Positions 28,534-38,309 of a stretch of DNA of 38,503 nt are shown in pieces. The notes below the pieces were generated by a model. It did no database searches. It was given only the letters and a program-made list of their open reading frames with translations, and was not told where the DNA came from. This stretch comes from Alphaproteobacteria bacterium. Its GTDB lineage: Bacteria > Pseudomonadota > Alphaproteobacteria > Caulobacterales > Caulobacteraceae. The stretch's first letter is position 1. Each line of letters starts with the position of its first letter. The stretch spans positions 1 through 38,503 of the forward strand of contig JAHJYN010000059.1 in the NCBI GenBank assembly GCA_018826885.1, written 5' to 3'. Position numbers and translations under genes: made by a program.

Positions 28534-29736
28534 GTGGTTGTCGATCCCTGTGGGGAGCGCCACGTCTTCGGCACCGACGACACTCCAACGGCAAGCATTC
28601 GGCTCAATGATCCCCGCACCCCGGCCCGGGTGCTGGCCGACCCTATGCTGAGTGTAGGTGAGGCCTATATGGACGGGACGCTTGTCCTGGAGGGTGGGTC
28701 GCTGCGCGACTTCCTGATGATGGGCGTTTCCATCGCCAATGATTTCGCCAAATCGCCATTCGCGGCGGGAGAGTTCGTCGGACCTTTCCGGAAGCGCCAA
28801 CGACGCAATCCAATCGCCCGGGCTCGCGCCAATGTGGCCCATCACTACGACTTGTCCGAGGACCTCTATCGCCTGTTTCTTGACCCCGACCTGCAATACT
28901 CGTGCGCATACTTTCAGGATGGCGATGAGAGCCTTGAGGTCGCCCAGGCCAAGAAGAAGCGTCACATCGCCGCGAAGCTGCGTCTGCAGACCGGTGCCCG
29001 CGTGCTCGATATTGGAAGTGGCTGGGGTGGCCTGGCGCTCGAACTGGCAAGCCGGCATGGCGTCGAAGTCGATGGCCTGACGCTATCCGACGAACAATTG
29101 CGGGTCGCCGCTGCCCGTGTCTCCGCTGGCGGACTGGAGCCGCACGTACGCTTTCATCTTCGCGACTACCGCCATGAGACTGGAACCTACGACCGTATCG
29201 TGTCTGTCGGGATGTTTGAACATGTCGGCCAACCGCACTACCGGGAGTTCTTCAATATCGTCCACCGACTACTGGTGCCGGACGGGCTCGCGGTCATCCA
29301 TGCGATCGGACGAACGGGTCCGCCAGCCGAAAACGACCCATGGATCGAGAAGTATATCTTTCCCGGCGGATACTGCCCGTCATTGTCGGAAGTGTTTACG
29401 GCGGTCGAACATAGCGGATTACGGGTGACTGACGTGGAGCTTTTGCCGCTCCACTATGCTGAAACCCTTCGGTGCTGGTCGGAAAGATTCGGCGCCAGCC
29501 GGGCCCGCGCCGCTGAAATCTATGACGAACGCTTCGGCCGCATGTGGGAGTTCTATCTCGCAGCCTGTGAAGCGGCATTCAGGGTCGGCAACATGACGGT
29601 GTTTCAGCTTCAGCTCACGCGATGCGTCACGGCTTCCCCGCCGACTCGAGATTACATGATCGACGAGGAACGCCGGTTACTTGTCTCAGAGACCAGCCCG
29701 ATCAACGGGCTGTTGCCTTGTGGCGATCTATCCTGA
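28534..29736 (+). CDS. cfa: Cyclopropane-fatty-acyl-phospholipid synthase
   Basis: ARANVAHHYDLSEDLYRLFLDPDLQYSCAYF, VLDIGSGWGGLALELASRHGVEVDGLTLS, MFEHVGQPHYREFF; GTG start at 28534 but coding similarity seems to extend upstream. Confidence 0.92.
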   Translation: MVVDPCGERHVFGTDDTPTASIRLNDPRTPARVLADPMLSVGEAYMDGTLVLEGGSLRDFLMMGVSIANDFAKSPFAAGEFVGPFRKRQRRNPIARARANVAHHYDLSEDLYRLFLDPDLQYSCAYFQDGDESLEVAQAKKKRHIAAKLRLQTGARVLDIGSGWGGLALELASRHGVEVDGLTLSDEQLRVAAARVSAGGLEPHVRFHLRDYRHETGTYDRIVSVGMFEHVGQPHYREFFNIVHRLLVPDGLAVIHAIGRTGPPAENDPWIEKYIFPGGYCPSLSEVFTAVEHSGLRVTDVELLPLHYAETLRCWSERFGASRARAAEIYDERFGRMWEFYLAACEAAFRVGNMTVFQLQLTRCVTASPPTRDYMIDEERRLLVSETSPINGLLPCGDLS

Positions 29737-30097
29737 GAAGGCAGCGAAAGCCGCTGACGGTCTGCTCATCGATGAGGCGGATCCCTCGAACGCGCGCGCT
29801 GAACCGGTGCGAGAGCCGACGAGATCATCACGCCGGACGCCGTCGGCGGGCGACGCGATCTCCCCTCGACGGTCAGGCGGGGGCTCCTCGTGACACACCA
29901 CGTCCCTGCGTTTGAGTTCGCAGCGTCGGGAACATGGGGTGGAGGTGCTGACAAGGTCAAATCAGGCAATCGACCCTCGTTGGCATCGGCTCGGGCGAGG
30001 GCTGCCATCCGCATGACTGCGGCGCTGATCAAAAGTCATTCCATCGGCTCAGAGTGGCGGACCCCGGGCCAAGCCATGGGTCTGCCACAAGGCTGAT

Positions 30098-30159
30098 CAG
30101 GGAGAGAAAGGAAGGCCGGACGGCGGGTGCTCCGTGGTGGAGCGGAGAAGGAGACCGCC
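30098..30159 (+). promoter_or_regulatory. Purine-rich leader with 5-nt-loop hairpin (GCTCC-GTGGT-GGAGC, 30129-30143) before radC
   Basis: One of four similar leaders; see findings. Confidence 0.55.
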
Positions 30160-30864
30160 ATGAGACCGAACCCGACCGGGGTCTGGGCCGAGGATACGCA
30201 CAAGGGCCCGCCCGCATCGTCGATGCTCATCCATGCGGCGCTGGATGATCAAGCCCTGTTGGGCTTGATGTTGAGACGGGCGGTCCATGATCCTGAAGGT
30301 GATCCTGGCAGGAACACGGATCGGCTCGCCGCCGCCTTGCTTGAGCGGTTCGCAGGTCTGGGCGCTGTCGTCGCCGCCGAGCCGGGCGAACTGTCGCGCG
30401 CGTCCGGCCTCAGCCCGCTCGCCCTGTCGGATCTCAAGCTGCTGCGTGAACTGGCGATCCGCCTGGCGCGCGATGAAACCTGTCGACGCCCCGTCATCAC
30501 CTCCTGGACGGCGCTTGTGGCCTATGTCCGAACGGCGCTCGCGCATGAGCCCCGCGAGCAGTTTCGAACCCTTTTTCTTGATCGGAGGAACAACCTGCTT
30601 CGCGATGAACTGATCGCGCACGGCACAGTGGACCACGCGCCTGTTTACCCACGTGAAGTGGTTCGCCGGGCCCTCGAACTTTCGGCCTCGGCCCTGATCC
30701 TGGTCCACAATCATCCCTCCGGAGATCCGACGCCGTCGCAGGCCGATATCCAGATGACGCGCCAGGTCATCGAGGCGGCGCGGGTGTTCAATCTCCAGGT
30801 CCATGATCACCTCGTGGTCGGCCGGGAAGGGACGGCCAGCTTCAAGGCCCTCGGCCTGATCTGA
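30160..30864 (+). CDS. radC: RadC-family (JAMM/MPN) protein of mobile-element type
   Basis: HNHPSGDPTPSQAD JAMM motif; EQFRTLFLDRRNNLLRDELIAHGTVDHAPVYPREVVRRALE. Confidence 0.93.
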   Translation: MRPNPTGVWAEDTHKGPPASSMLIHAALDDQALLGLMLRRAVHDPEGDPGRNTDRLAAALLERFAGLGAVVAAEPGELSRASGLSPLALSDLKLLRELAIRLARDETCRRPVITSWTALVAYVRTALAHEPREQFRTLFLDRRNNLLRDELIAHGTVDHAPVYPREVVRRALELSASALILVHNHPSGDPTPSQADIQMTRQVIEAARVFNLQVHDHLVVGREGTASFKALGLI

Positions 30865-30871
30865 GGTCATC

Positions 30872-31774
30872 ATGACGCTGCACCGTATTGTCGCCGCCGT
30901 GGGCGGCGATCTCTATTCCGATGGCCGGCGCGCCAATATCCCCGCGCCCGGCCACAGCGCTCGGGATCGCTCGGTCTCGCTCCTGTTGACTGATGACCGG
31001 GTCGTCATTCACGGGTTCGGCGGCTCCGACTGGCGGATTGTCCGCGACCATCTGCGGAGCGCCGGCCTGATCGACCACACCGGCCGATTGATCGGTGGCG
31101 CGCGACCGGGTCCGTCCGCCCCGAGACCCGATCTCCGTGTTCGCCTTCAGACCGCTTCAGATATCTGGGCCGGCTGTCGTCCTCTCTACCGCGGTGACGC
31201 CGGGGATCGCCACCTGCGTCATCGCGCCGTCGCAGGCGTCGACGACCCCTTGAACCTCGGGTGTCATCCGGAGGCACCGATCTCTGTTTACCGACCGCGC
31301 GGTCGCGGCAGGCCCGCCCTGATCGCGCGGATCAGCGATGCACAGGATCGGCTGACGGCGGTGGAAGTGACCTATCTCGACCGGAACGGGCGGCTTGCCT
31401 CGGGCCTTCGACTGACGCGCAAGACGGTTGGCCAGGTCCCTTCGGGCGCCGCTGTTCGTCTGGCTCCGGTCGGCCCGGAGATGCTGGTCGGGGAGGGGGT
31501 GGTGACGACCCTGTCCGCCATGGACCGCTTCCAACTTCCGGGCTGGGCGCTGATGGCGGCCAACAATCTTGCCGCCTGGACGCCACCGTCTCTTGTGCGC
31601 CGCCTGCTGATCGCCGCCGACCGCGGAGCTGCGGGCGAGCGCGCCGCGGAACGACTCCGGCGACGCCTCGCGGTCGTCGGTCTGGATGTTCGCATCCGGC
31701 TTCCAGACCCCCCGTTCGGGGACTGGAACGAGGTGGCGGTGGACGCGGCCAAAGTGGAGGAGCGAGGGCGCTGA
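30872..31774 (+). CDS. Toprim-domain protein (plasmid/ICE primase-like)
   Basis: LLVGEGVVTTLSAM..., LLIAADRGAAGERAAERLRRRL typical of Toprim domains; 8 nt from radC stop. Confidence 0.8.
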   Translation: MTLHRIVAAVGGDLYSDGRRANIPAPGHSARDRSVSLLLTDDRVVIHGFGGSDWRIVRDHLRSAGLIDHTGRLIGGARPGPSAPRPDLRVRLQTASDIWAGCRPLYRGDAGDRHLRHRAVAGVDDPLNLGCHPEAPISVYRPRGRGRPALIARISDAQDRLTAVEVTYLDRNGRLASGLRLTRKTVGQVPSGAAVRLAPVGPEMLVGEGVVTTLSAMDRFQLPGWALMAANNLAAWTPPSLVRRLLIAADRGAAGERAAERLRRRLAVVGLDVRIRLPDPPFGDWNEVAVDAAKVEERGR

Positions 31775-31825
31775 CGGGCGCCGGAGCGGCGGGGATGGAC
31801 CCCGAAGCCCGGCGGGAGAGCCCCC
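31755..31825 (+). promoter_or_regulatory. Purine-rich leader with 5-nt-loop hairpin (CGGGG-ATGGA-CCCCG, 31790-31804) before parB
   Basis: See findings. Confidence 0.5.
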
Positions 31826-33868
31826 ATGACCGATCTTGTTCCTGACACCATCCCGGCTGTGATCATTGAACGTGATGAGCGCACCGTTCGCCTCGGCGAC
31901 GTCGGCATCGCTCGAGAGAACCTGCGGTTCAGCGAACAGCCGGATGACGACATCCCGACTCTGGCCGCTACATTGAAGGCCGCCGGCCAGCTGCAGCGCC
32001 TCACCGTCCGGCCCGGCCGGGGCCGCAAGGAGCAGCCCTGGATGGCGCTGGACGGGCGTCGGCGCCGCCTCGCCCTGGGCCTGTTGCAGGAGGCCGGCGA
32101 GATCGACGAGGATTATCCCGTCACGGTCTATGTCGAGACCGATCCGGCCCGCCAGGCGGCTGCCGTCCTGCTCACCAACACCGCCGTGCCCGTCCATGTC
32201 GCCGACATCATCGCCGCCATCGGCCGGATGCTGAAATCGAAGCTGACCGTGCCTGTGATCGCCCGGGCCCTCGGCTACGCCGAGATCGACATCAAGCGGC
32301 TGGCCGCCCTGGCCGGACTGCCTGCGGCGGCCCTTGTGGCCCTGAAGGGCGGGCGGATGACCCTCAAACAGGCCAGGCTGTTGGCCCGGCTGCCCGACAA
32401 GGCCGAACAGGCCGAACTCGCCGAGGCGGCGCTTGACGGGCATGGGTTTCAGGACTGGCGCATCACTGAGCGGCTCGACGAGGGGCGTGTCACCAGCCGG
32501 GATCGACGCTGTGCTCTCGTCGACGCGGACAGTTATGGCGAGGCGGGCGGGCGCACCGAGGCGGATTTGTTCGGGGAACTCGCGCCCGTATTGCTCGATC
32601 CGGAGATTCTGACCGACCTGTGGATGCGTCGGGCGCGCGCTATCGCCGCCGTGTTCGAGGCCGAGGGAATCGCCGTGCATGTCACCGCCGGACCCGAACC
32701 GGACCTCCCGGACGACCTTGAGGCGCTGGGCTATGTCTATCGCGGTCAGCTCCCGGCCGACGAGATGGCGCGCTACCGGGCCCAGCGCGACGCGTTCAAC
32801 GCACGGGCGGACGCGGTCCGGCAGGCCCTGGCCGAGGCCTGTGATTCCGAGGCCGTTGACGCCGCGATTGTCGCCATGATCCGCGCCCGGGTGCAGGCCG
32901 ACCAGACGGGGTGCGGCGGGCGGGTGGTGACGACCATGGTCATGTGGCCCGCCGCCGGCACGGGCGTCGATGTGCGCTGCTACACGCCCGAGGAGCCTGA
33001 AATCGAGGACGCCGGATCGCTCGACAGTGATCCGGCGGACCGGGCGTCGGCTCCGCCGGTCTATGTCGCTCCGGAGGCGCCGGCGCCCGAGCCTGACACC
33101 GACGGCGTCAACCACGCCCTGCATGGCGTACGCACCGAGGTGGCCACGCGCGGACTGATCCGGGCCCTGGCCGACGATCCGGGCGCGGCGCTGACGGCCC
33201 TGATCGCGCGCCTGTTCACCGTCCTGGTTCTGCGCACCCATGTGGCGCGGTCGGAGTCAGCCCTGGCCATTCTCGCCACCGGGTTCGATCCGGTGGACGG
33301 ACGGGTAATCGAGACCCTGGACGGCGAGGTGCGCCAGCGGCTCGACGACCGTCGGGCGGCCTGGCAGGCGTCGGGTGAGACGGTCATCGCCTGGGTCCAT
33401 GCCCTGCCGCACGGGGAGAAAATGGGGCTGCTGGCGGAACTGACCGCGATCAGTCTCGATGTCCGCGAAACCCGCACCACCCTGATCCGGCGCAGCGCCC
33501 GAACGGAGGCGGCCGAGCTGGCCGCCCTGTGCGGGGCGGACATCACGCTCCACTGGACGCCGGACGCGCCCTTCCTGCAGGCCCATTCCAAGGGACTGCT
33601 GCTGGGAATGCTGGAGAGCATGGGCGCGGAAGACGAGCGGGCGCGATCCTTGAAGAAGACTGAACTGGTCGACTGGGTCGCCGAACAGGCGGCGTCCCGG
33701 AGCTGGGCGCCGGCCGGCCTCTCCTGGGCGGGTCCGCTGCCGGACGAGGAACCGGTGACGACCGAAGAGGACGTTGGTGCTGACGTGTCCACCCACGACG
33801 ACGACGGGATCGGGGCATTCACCGTCACCCCGGCGGGCGAGGCCGCCCTGGGGCCCGCCGCCGCCTGA
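31826..33868 (+). CDS. parB: ParB/RepB/Spo0J-family protein
   Basis: ParB-N-like: ENLRFSEQPDDDIPTLAATLKAAGQLQRLTVRP...LDGRRRRLALGLL; HTH-like VPVIARALGYAEIDIKRLAAL. Confidence 0.88.
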   Translation: MTDLVPDTIPAVIIERDERTVRLGDVGIARENLRFSEQPDDDIPTLAATLKAAGQLQRLTVRPGRGRKEQPWMALDGRRRRLALGLLQEAGEIDEDYPVTVYVETDPARQAAAVLLTNTAVPVHVADIIAAIGRMLKSKLTVPVIARALGYAEIDIKRLAALAGLPAAALVALKGGRMTLKQARLLARLPDKAEQAELAEAALDGHGFQDWRITERLDEGRVTSRDRRCALVDADSYGEAGGRTEADLFGELAPVLLDPEILTDLWMRRARAIAAVFEAEGIAVHVTAGPEPDLPDDLEALGYVYRGQLPADEMARYRAQRDAFNARADAVRQALAEACDSEAVDAAIVAMIRARVQADQTGCGGRVVTTMVMWPAAGTGVDVRCYTPEEPEIEDAGSLDSDPADRASAPPVYVAPEAPAPEPDTDGVNHALHGVRTEVATRGLIRALADDPGAALTALIARLFTVLVLRTHVARSESALAILATGFDPVDGRVIETLDGEVRQRLDDRRAAWQASGETVIAWVHALPHGEKMGLLAELTAISLDVRETRTTLIRRSARTEAAELAALCGADITLHWTPDAPFLQAHSKGLLLGMLESMGAEDERARSLKKTELVDWVAEQAASRSWAPAGLSWAGPLPDEEPVTTEEDVGADVSTHDDDGIGAFTVTPAGEAALGPAAA

Positions 33869-33887
33869 CGACGATCCGCCTCGAGCA

Positions 33888-33915
33888 CGCCGCCCCGGTT
33901 CGCGCCGGGGCGGCG
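33888..33915 (+). terminator. Perfect 11-bp stem / 6-nt loop hairpin after parB
   Basis: CGCCGCCCCGG-TTCGCG-CCGGGGCGGCG followed by TTGTCG. Confidence 0.65.
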
Positions 33916-33934
33916 TTGTCGTGTCCGGATGCTG

Positions 33935-34026
33935 GTCCGGGGAAAGGCGAGGGAAGGGCGGGCGAGGACGAGCCTGCAGGACCGAGAGGGAGGCGCCCTC
34001 CGCTTCAGGCCACCGGAGCTGATCCC
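33935..34026 (+). promoter_or_regulatory. Purine-rich leader with 5-nt-loop hairpin (GAGGG-AGGCG-CCCTC, 33986-34000)
   Basis: See findings. Confidence 0.5.
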
Positions 34027-37000
34027 ATGTCCTCGACCCTGTTGCTGTTCGCCGACCCCAGCGGAGATACGTCCGCCAACATCCTTGCCGCCGCCCGGGC
34101 GCTGGCGGCCCATCTGGCGCGATCCCGACCGCTCGACCGTCGGCTTGTGGCCGCCGTCATGACCACCGCATTCGGCGCGTCCGACGCCGAGGGGGCCTGG
34201 GCCTGGCGCGACGCCTATGACGCGATCGAGGCGGCGACGGTCCTGCAGATCCGGCGTCTGGCGCCCCAGGTCAGTCGTCTGGAGGATGCGCCGGCGGAGA
34301 TCGCCGCCCTTCTGGCGGCTGTCTCGGCCCTGGGCCTGACCCAGACCCGGCGCAGTGAGGCGCAGGTCGCGCTGGACCAGTTCTCCACCCCGCCCCACCT
34401 GGCCGCGCTCGTGGTCCTGGCCGCCCGGGTGCGCCCCGGAGACCGTGTCCTGGAGCCGTCGGCAGGCACGGGTCTGCTGGCCGCGGTCGGCGGGGCCTGC
34501 GGCGGAACGCTGAGCCTGAATGAAGTCGCGCCGGGGCGCGCCGCTCTGCTCGACGGTCTGTTCCCCGACGCCGATCGGACCCGTCATGACGGACGCCATA
34601 TCCATGACCTGAGCGCGGACGCGGGCGGGTTCGACGTGGTGCTGTGCAATCCGCCGTTCTCGGATCTCGGCGAGCATCTGTCAGCGGCCTTCAAGGCCCT
34701 GGCCGACCATGGCCGGTTGGCCGCGATCGTCCCGCTGACCGCCTTGACGGACGCAAGCCTGCTTCGACGCTTCGGTGAGGCGCGACGTGTCGTGGGGCGG
34801 TTCGCCTTTCCACCCCATGCCTTCGCCAAACACGGGACCGCCGTGGAGACGGGTCTGCTGGTGATCGATCGGGCCGAAGGCGCCGCGGAGGCCGCGCCTG
34901 TCCAGACCTCCGACGATCTGCAGGACGCGGCGCGGAAGGTTGGGGCGCTTGCGCCACGGGTCGGCGCCAGGCCGCGGACGCGCCTGCCCGTGACGACCGA
35001 CGCCCTGCTGGGACCGCGCGCGCGAGGCCTGGCCCTGCCTTCGGGCCGCCTGGCCTTCCTCGCGGGTGCGGCGCCCCTGGCCTATGAAGTGCAGGCCTGG
35101 ACCGGGGAGGGGCGCGATGTCGGGCTCTACCAGGCCCATGCCCTGGGGCGCGTCGTCCTGGCCGCGCCGCGTCCGCATCCGTCGCCCCTGGTCGAGTCCG
35201 GACCCATGGCGTCAGTGGCCCTGCCGCCACCGACCTATCGGCCGGTCCTGCCGCCGGCCATCCGCGATGAGGGGCGGATCTCGGACGCCCAGACCGAGAT
35301 GGTGATCCATGCCGGGGAGGCGCACGCCGCGCACCTGCCCGGATGGTGGCGGCCGGATCAGGCGCCGCACCAGATGGTGCTGGTCTCCGAGGAGCAGGAG
35401 GAGGCCGTCCAGCTGCGACGCGGCTTCTTTCTCGGCGACGGCACGGGGTGCGGCAAGGGCCGCCAGATCGCCGCCGTCATCGCCGACAACATGAGCCAGG
35501 GACGGGTCCGTGCGCTGTGGCTGTCTCGAAACGACGCCTTGCTCGAGGACGCGCGGCGCGACTGGGCCGCGATCGGCGGGGGCGCCTACGACATCGTGCC
35601 GCTGTCGAGCTGGAAACAGGGGGACGCGATCCGGCTCGACCGGGGTGTCCTGTTCACGACCTATGCGACGCTGCGCCAGCCGGCCCGGGGTGACCGTCAA
35701 TCCCGCCTCGACCAGATCATCGCCTGGCTCGGAGCGGATTTCGACGGCGTCATCGCCTTCGACGAGGCCCATGCGATGGCCAATGCGGCCGGCGGCGGCA
35801 AGGGCGCGCGGGGTGCGAAGAAGGCGTCGCTTCAGGGCATGGCCGGTCTGGCGCTGCAGAACCGGTTGCCCGACGCGCGGGTCCTCTATGTCTCGGCGAC
35901 CGGCGCCACCACAGCCGAGAATCTGGCCTATGCCGCGCGCCTCGGCCTGTGGGGCGGACCGGAGGCCCCCTTCATGACGCGGGCGGATTTTCTGGAGGCC
36001 ATGGATCGGGGCGGCGTGGCGGCGATGGAGCTGGTGGCGCGCGAGCTCAAGGCGCTTGGGCTCTATGTGGCGCGCAGTCTGTCGTTCGAGGGGGTCGAAT
36101 ATGAACCGCTCGTCCATCCCCTGACCTTGGACGATATCGCGATCTGGGACGCCTGGGCCGACGCCTTCCAGCTGATCCACGCCAATCTCGCCGAGGCCCT
36201 GAAGGCCACGGGCCTGAACGACGAGGACGGCAAGCCGAAGAGTGGCCAGGCGGCGTCCGCCGTATATTCGGCCTTTGAGAGCGCCAAACTGCGCTTCTTC
36301 GGTCATCTTCTCGCCGGCCTGAAGACGCCGAGCCTGATCACATCGATCCGGGAGGATCTGGTCCAGGATCGCTCGGCCGTGGTCCAGATCGTCTCGACCA
36401 ATGAGGCGGTCATGGAGAGGAGACTCTCCTCCATCCCGCCGGAGGAGTGGAACAACCTCTCCATCGACCTGACCCCGCGCGAATACGTTCTCGACTATCT
36501 GCGCGAGGCCTTCCCCGTCCATCTGATGGAGGCGATCGAGGACGGGGACGGCAATGTGACCATGGTCCCGGTCATGGACGACGGTCGCCCGGCCGTCAGT
36601 CAGGAGGCGCTGGTGCGTCGCCAGGCCCTGATCGAACGGATGGCTTGCCTGCCCGCCGTACCGGGTGTGCTCGACGCCCTGCTGGAAGCCTTCGGCACGG
36701 ACGACGTCGCCGAGATTACGGGCCGGTCGCGGCGGGTGGTGGTGCGTGGCGGACGGCGCATCGTCGAACGGCGCGGCGCCGCGGCGGCCCGCGCCGAAAC
36801 AGACGCCTTCATGAGCGGCCGCAAGCGGGTGCTGATCTTCTCCGACGCCGGAGGCACCGGACGCAGCTATCACGCGGACCTGTCGGCGGCGAACCGGCAG
36901 CGCCGGGTCCATTATCTGGTCGAGCCGGGCTGGCGCGCGGATGCCGCCATCCAGGGCCTGGGCCGCAGCCACCGCACCCACCAGGCCTCGGCCCCGTTGT

Positions 37001-38280
37001 TCCGGCCGGTCACGACCGACATCCAGGGCGAGAAGCGCTTCACCTCGACCATAGCGCGCCGGCTGGACACGCTCGGCGCCCTGACGCGCGGCGAGCGCCG
37101 GACGGCCGGTGCGGGCCTGTTCCGGGCCGAGGACAACCTGGAGAGCCCTTGGGCGCGCAGGGCCCTGCTGGTCTTCTACGGCGCACTGGCCTTCGGTGAA
37201 CTCGCCTCGATGACGCTCGAGACCTTCATGAACAAGACAGGTCTCAAACTGCTCGACGCCGACGGCGGTCTCAAACCCTCCGACGACCTGCCGCCAATCC
37301 ACACTTTTCTGAACCGGTTGCTGGCGCTGAGGATCGCCGACCAGAACGCCCTGTTCGAGGACTTCGATCGCATCCTCTCGGGCATCCTCGAGCGCGCGGC
37401 CGCGTCGGGAGATCTGGACCGGGGCCTTGAGGACATCGAGGCCGGGGAACTGGAGGTTCTGGACCAGGAAACCATACGGACCGACGTCTCGACGGGGGCC
37501 GAGACCGCCCTGGTGACCTTTTCGCTGAGGGTTCGTCGAGACATCCTGCGCTCTGACGACGCTTTGGCCCGGGCCGCCGACATCGCCCATCAGATGGTCG
37601 TCAACGCAAAGTCCGGACGGGCGGCGATCGCCGAACTGGGCCTGACCACCGCCACGGACGAGGACCGGCTCGTCGCGGCCGTCCGTCTGATCCGGCCGGA
37701 TGGACGCCAGACCCTGGCGGAGAAGACGTTCGAGGAATCCGCCTGGAAGCGAGCGGCGATCGATGACTGGCGCCGGGTCTGGGATGAGGAGGTCGCGGGA
37801 ACCGATCCCTGGCTGAGGCGTGAGCTCACGCTGGCGACCGGCCTGCTGCTGCCGATCTGGGGCCGGTTGCCGGCGCGCGGGTGTTCGGTGCGTCGGGTTC
37901 GGGCGCCCGACGGCCGACGCTGGCTGGGGAGGGTCCTGGACGAGACCCAGGCCCGGGCGCTCAAGGCGAGCCTGGGCCTGGGCGACATCGGCGACGCCTG
38001 GGCGGACGGCGCCAGAACCGCCGCCAGCCTCCTCGACCGCAGCGTCCAGCTCTGTCTGGAGGGGGGCCTGTGGCTGAAACGGGCGCGGGTGATGGATCGC
38101 TGGCGGATCGAGGTGGTCGGCGGCCGGACCGATCGCGACGTCCTGGTCGCGCTCGGCTGCTTCGTGGAGATCATCGCCTTCACGCCCAGGGTCTTCATCC
38201 CGATCGACCGGCCCCGCGTCCTGGAAGCTGTGTTGCGTCGTCACCCGGTGCAGTCGGTCCTCGACGGCGCGGCGGCCTGA
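34027..38280 (+). CDS. N6-adenine methyltransferase-like + Strawberry-notch (SF2) helicase-like fusion protein
   Basis: MTase: VLEPSAGTGLLAAVGGACGG and DVVLCNPPFSDL (NPPF); helicase: FFLGDGTGCGKGRQIAAVIADN (Walker A), VIAFDEAHAMAN (DEAH), VLYVSATGATT, GRSHRTHQ. Start at 34027 (ATG). Confidence 0.9.
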   Translation: MSSTLLLFADPSGDTSANILAAARALAAHLARSRPLDRRLVAAVMTTAFGASDAEGAWAWRDAYDAIEAATVLQIRRLAPQVSRLEDAPAEIAALLAAVSALGLTQTRRSEAQVALDQFSTPPHLAALVVLAARVRPGDRVLEPSAGTGLLAAVGGACGGTLSLNEVAPGRAALLDGLFPDADRTRHDGRHIHDLSADAGGFDVVLCNPPFSDLGEHLSAAFKALADHGRLAAIVPLTALTDASLLRRFGEARRVVGRFAFPPHAFAKHGTAVETGLLVIDRAEGAAEAAPVQTSDDLQDAARKVGALAPRVGARPRTRLPVTTDALLGPRARGLALPSGRLAFLAGAAPLAYEVQAWTGEGRDVGLYQAHALGRVVLAAPRPHPSPLVESGPMASVALPPPTYRPVLPPAIRDEGRISDAQTEMVIHAGEAHAAHLPGWWRPDQAPHQMVLVSEEQEEAVQLRRGFFLGDGTGCGKGRQIAAVIADNMSQGRVRALWLSRNDALLEDARRDWAAIGGGAYDIVPLSSWKQGDAIRLDRGVLFTTYATLRQPARGDRQSRLDQIIAWLGADFDGVIAFDEAHAMANAAGGGKGARGAKKASLQGMAGLALQNRLPDARVLYVSATGATTAENLAYAARLGLWGGPEAPFMTRADFLEAMDRGGVAAMELVARELKALGLYVARSLSFEGVEYEPLVHPLTLDDIAIWDAWADAFQLIHANLAEALKATGLNDEDGKPKSGQAASAVYSAFESAKLRFFGHLLAGLKTPSLITSIREDLVQDRSAVVQIVSTNEAVMERRLSSIPPEEWNNLSIDLTPREYVLDYLREAFPVHLMEAIEDGDGNVTMVPVMDDGRPAVSQEALVRRQALIERMACLPAVPGVLDALLEAFGTDDVAEITGRSRRVVVRGGRRIVERRGAAAARAETDAFMSGRKRVLIFSDAGGTGRSYHADLSAANRQRRVHYLVEPGWRADAAIQGLGRSHRTHQASAPLFRPVTTDIQGEKRFTSTIARRLDTLGALTRGERRTAGAGLFRAEDNLESPWARRALLVFYGALAFGELASMTLETFMNKTGLKLLDADGGLKPSDDLPPIHTFLNRLLALRIADQNALFEDFDRILSGILERAAASGDLDRGLEDIEAGELEVLDQETIRTDVSTGAETALVTFSLRVRRDILRSDDALARAADIAHQMVVNAKSGRAAIAELGLTTATDEDRLVAAVRLIRPDGRQTLAEKTFEESAWKRAAIDDWRRVWDEEVAGTDPWLRRELTLATGLLLPIWGRLPARGCSVRRVRAPDGRRWLGRVLDETQARALKASLGLGDIGDAWADGARTAASLLDRSVQLCLEGGLWLKRARVMDRWRIEVVGGRTDRDVLVALGCFVEIIAFTPRVFIPIDRPRVLEAVLRRHPVQSVLDGAAA

Positions 38281-38309
38281 GTTCGGCCGGACGAGGCGAA
38301 GGCCCCGTC

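Noticed and set aside
26262-28610. 782-aa plus-strand ORF opposite glycosyltransferase and plsC
   Set aside because: Spans two recognised minus-strand genes; shadow frame. Its tail is only relevant to the cfa frameshift question.
29890-30096. 68-aa plus-strand ORF before radC
   Set aside because: No clear SD or family; may be real but not supportable from sequence alone.
31157-33241. 694-aa minus-strand ORF opposite Toprim/ParB
   Set aside because: Antisense shadow of recognised genes; no domain recognised.
33061-34677. 538-aa minus-strand ORF across parB / helicase boundary
   Set aside because: Antisense to two confident genes, repetitive R/S/G/P-rich composition.
35212-38244. 1010-aa minus-strand ORF opposite the MTase-helicase gene
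   Set aside because: Antisense open frame from high-GC codon bias; composition (Q/R/G/D/H-rich) not protein-like; plus strand has clear domain motifs.
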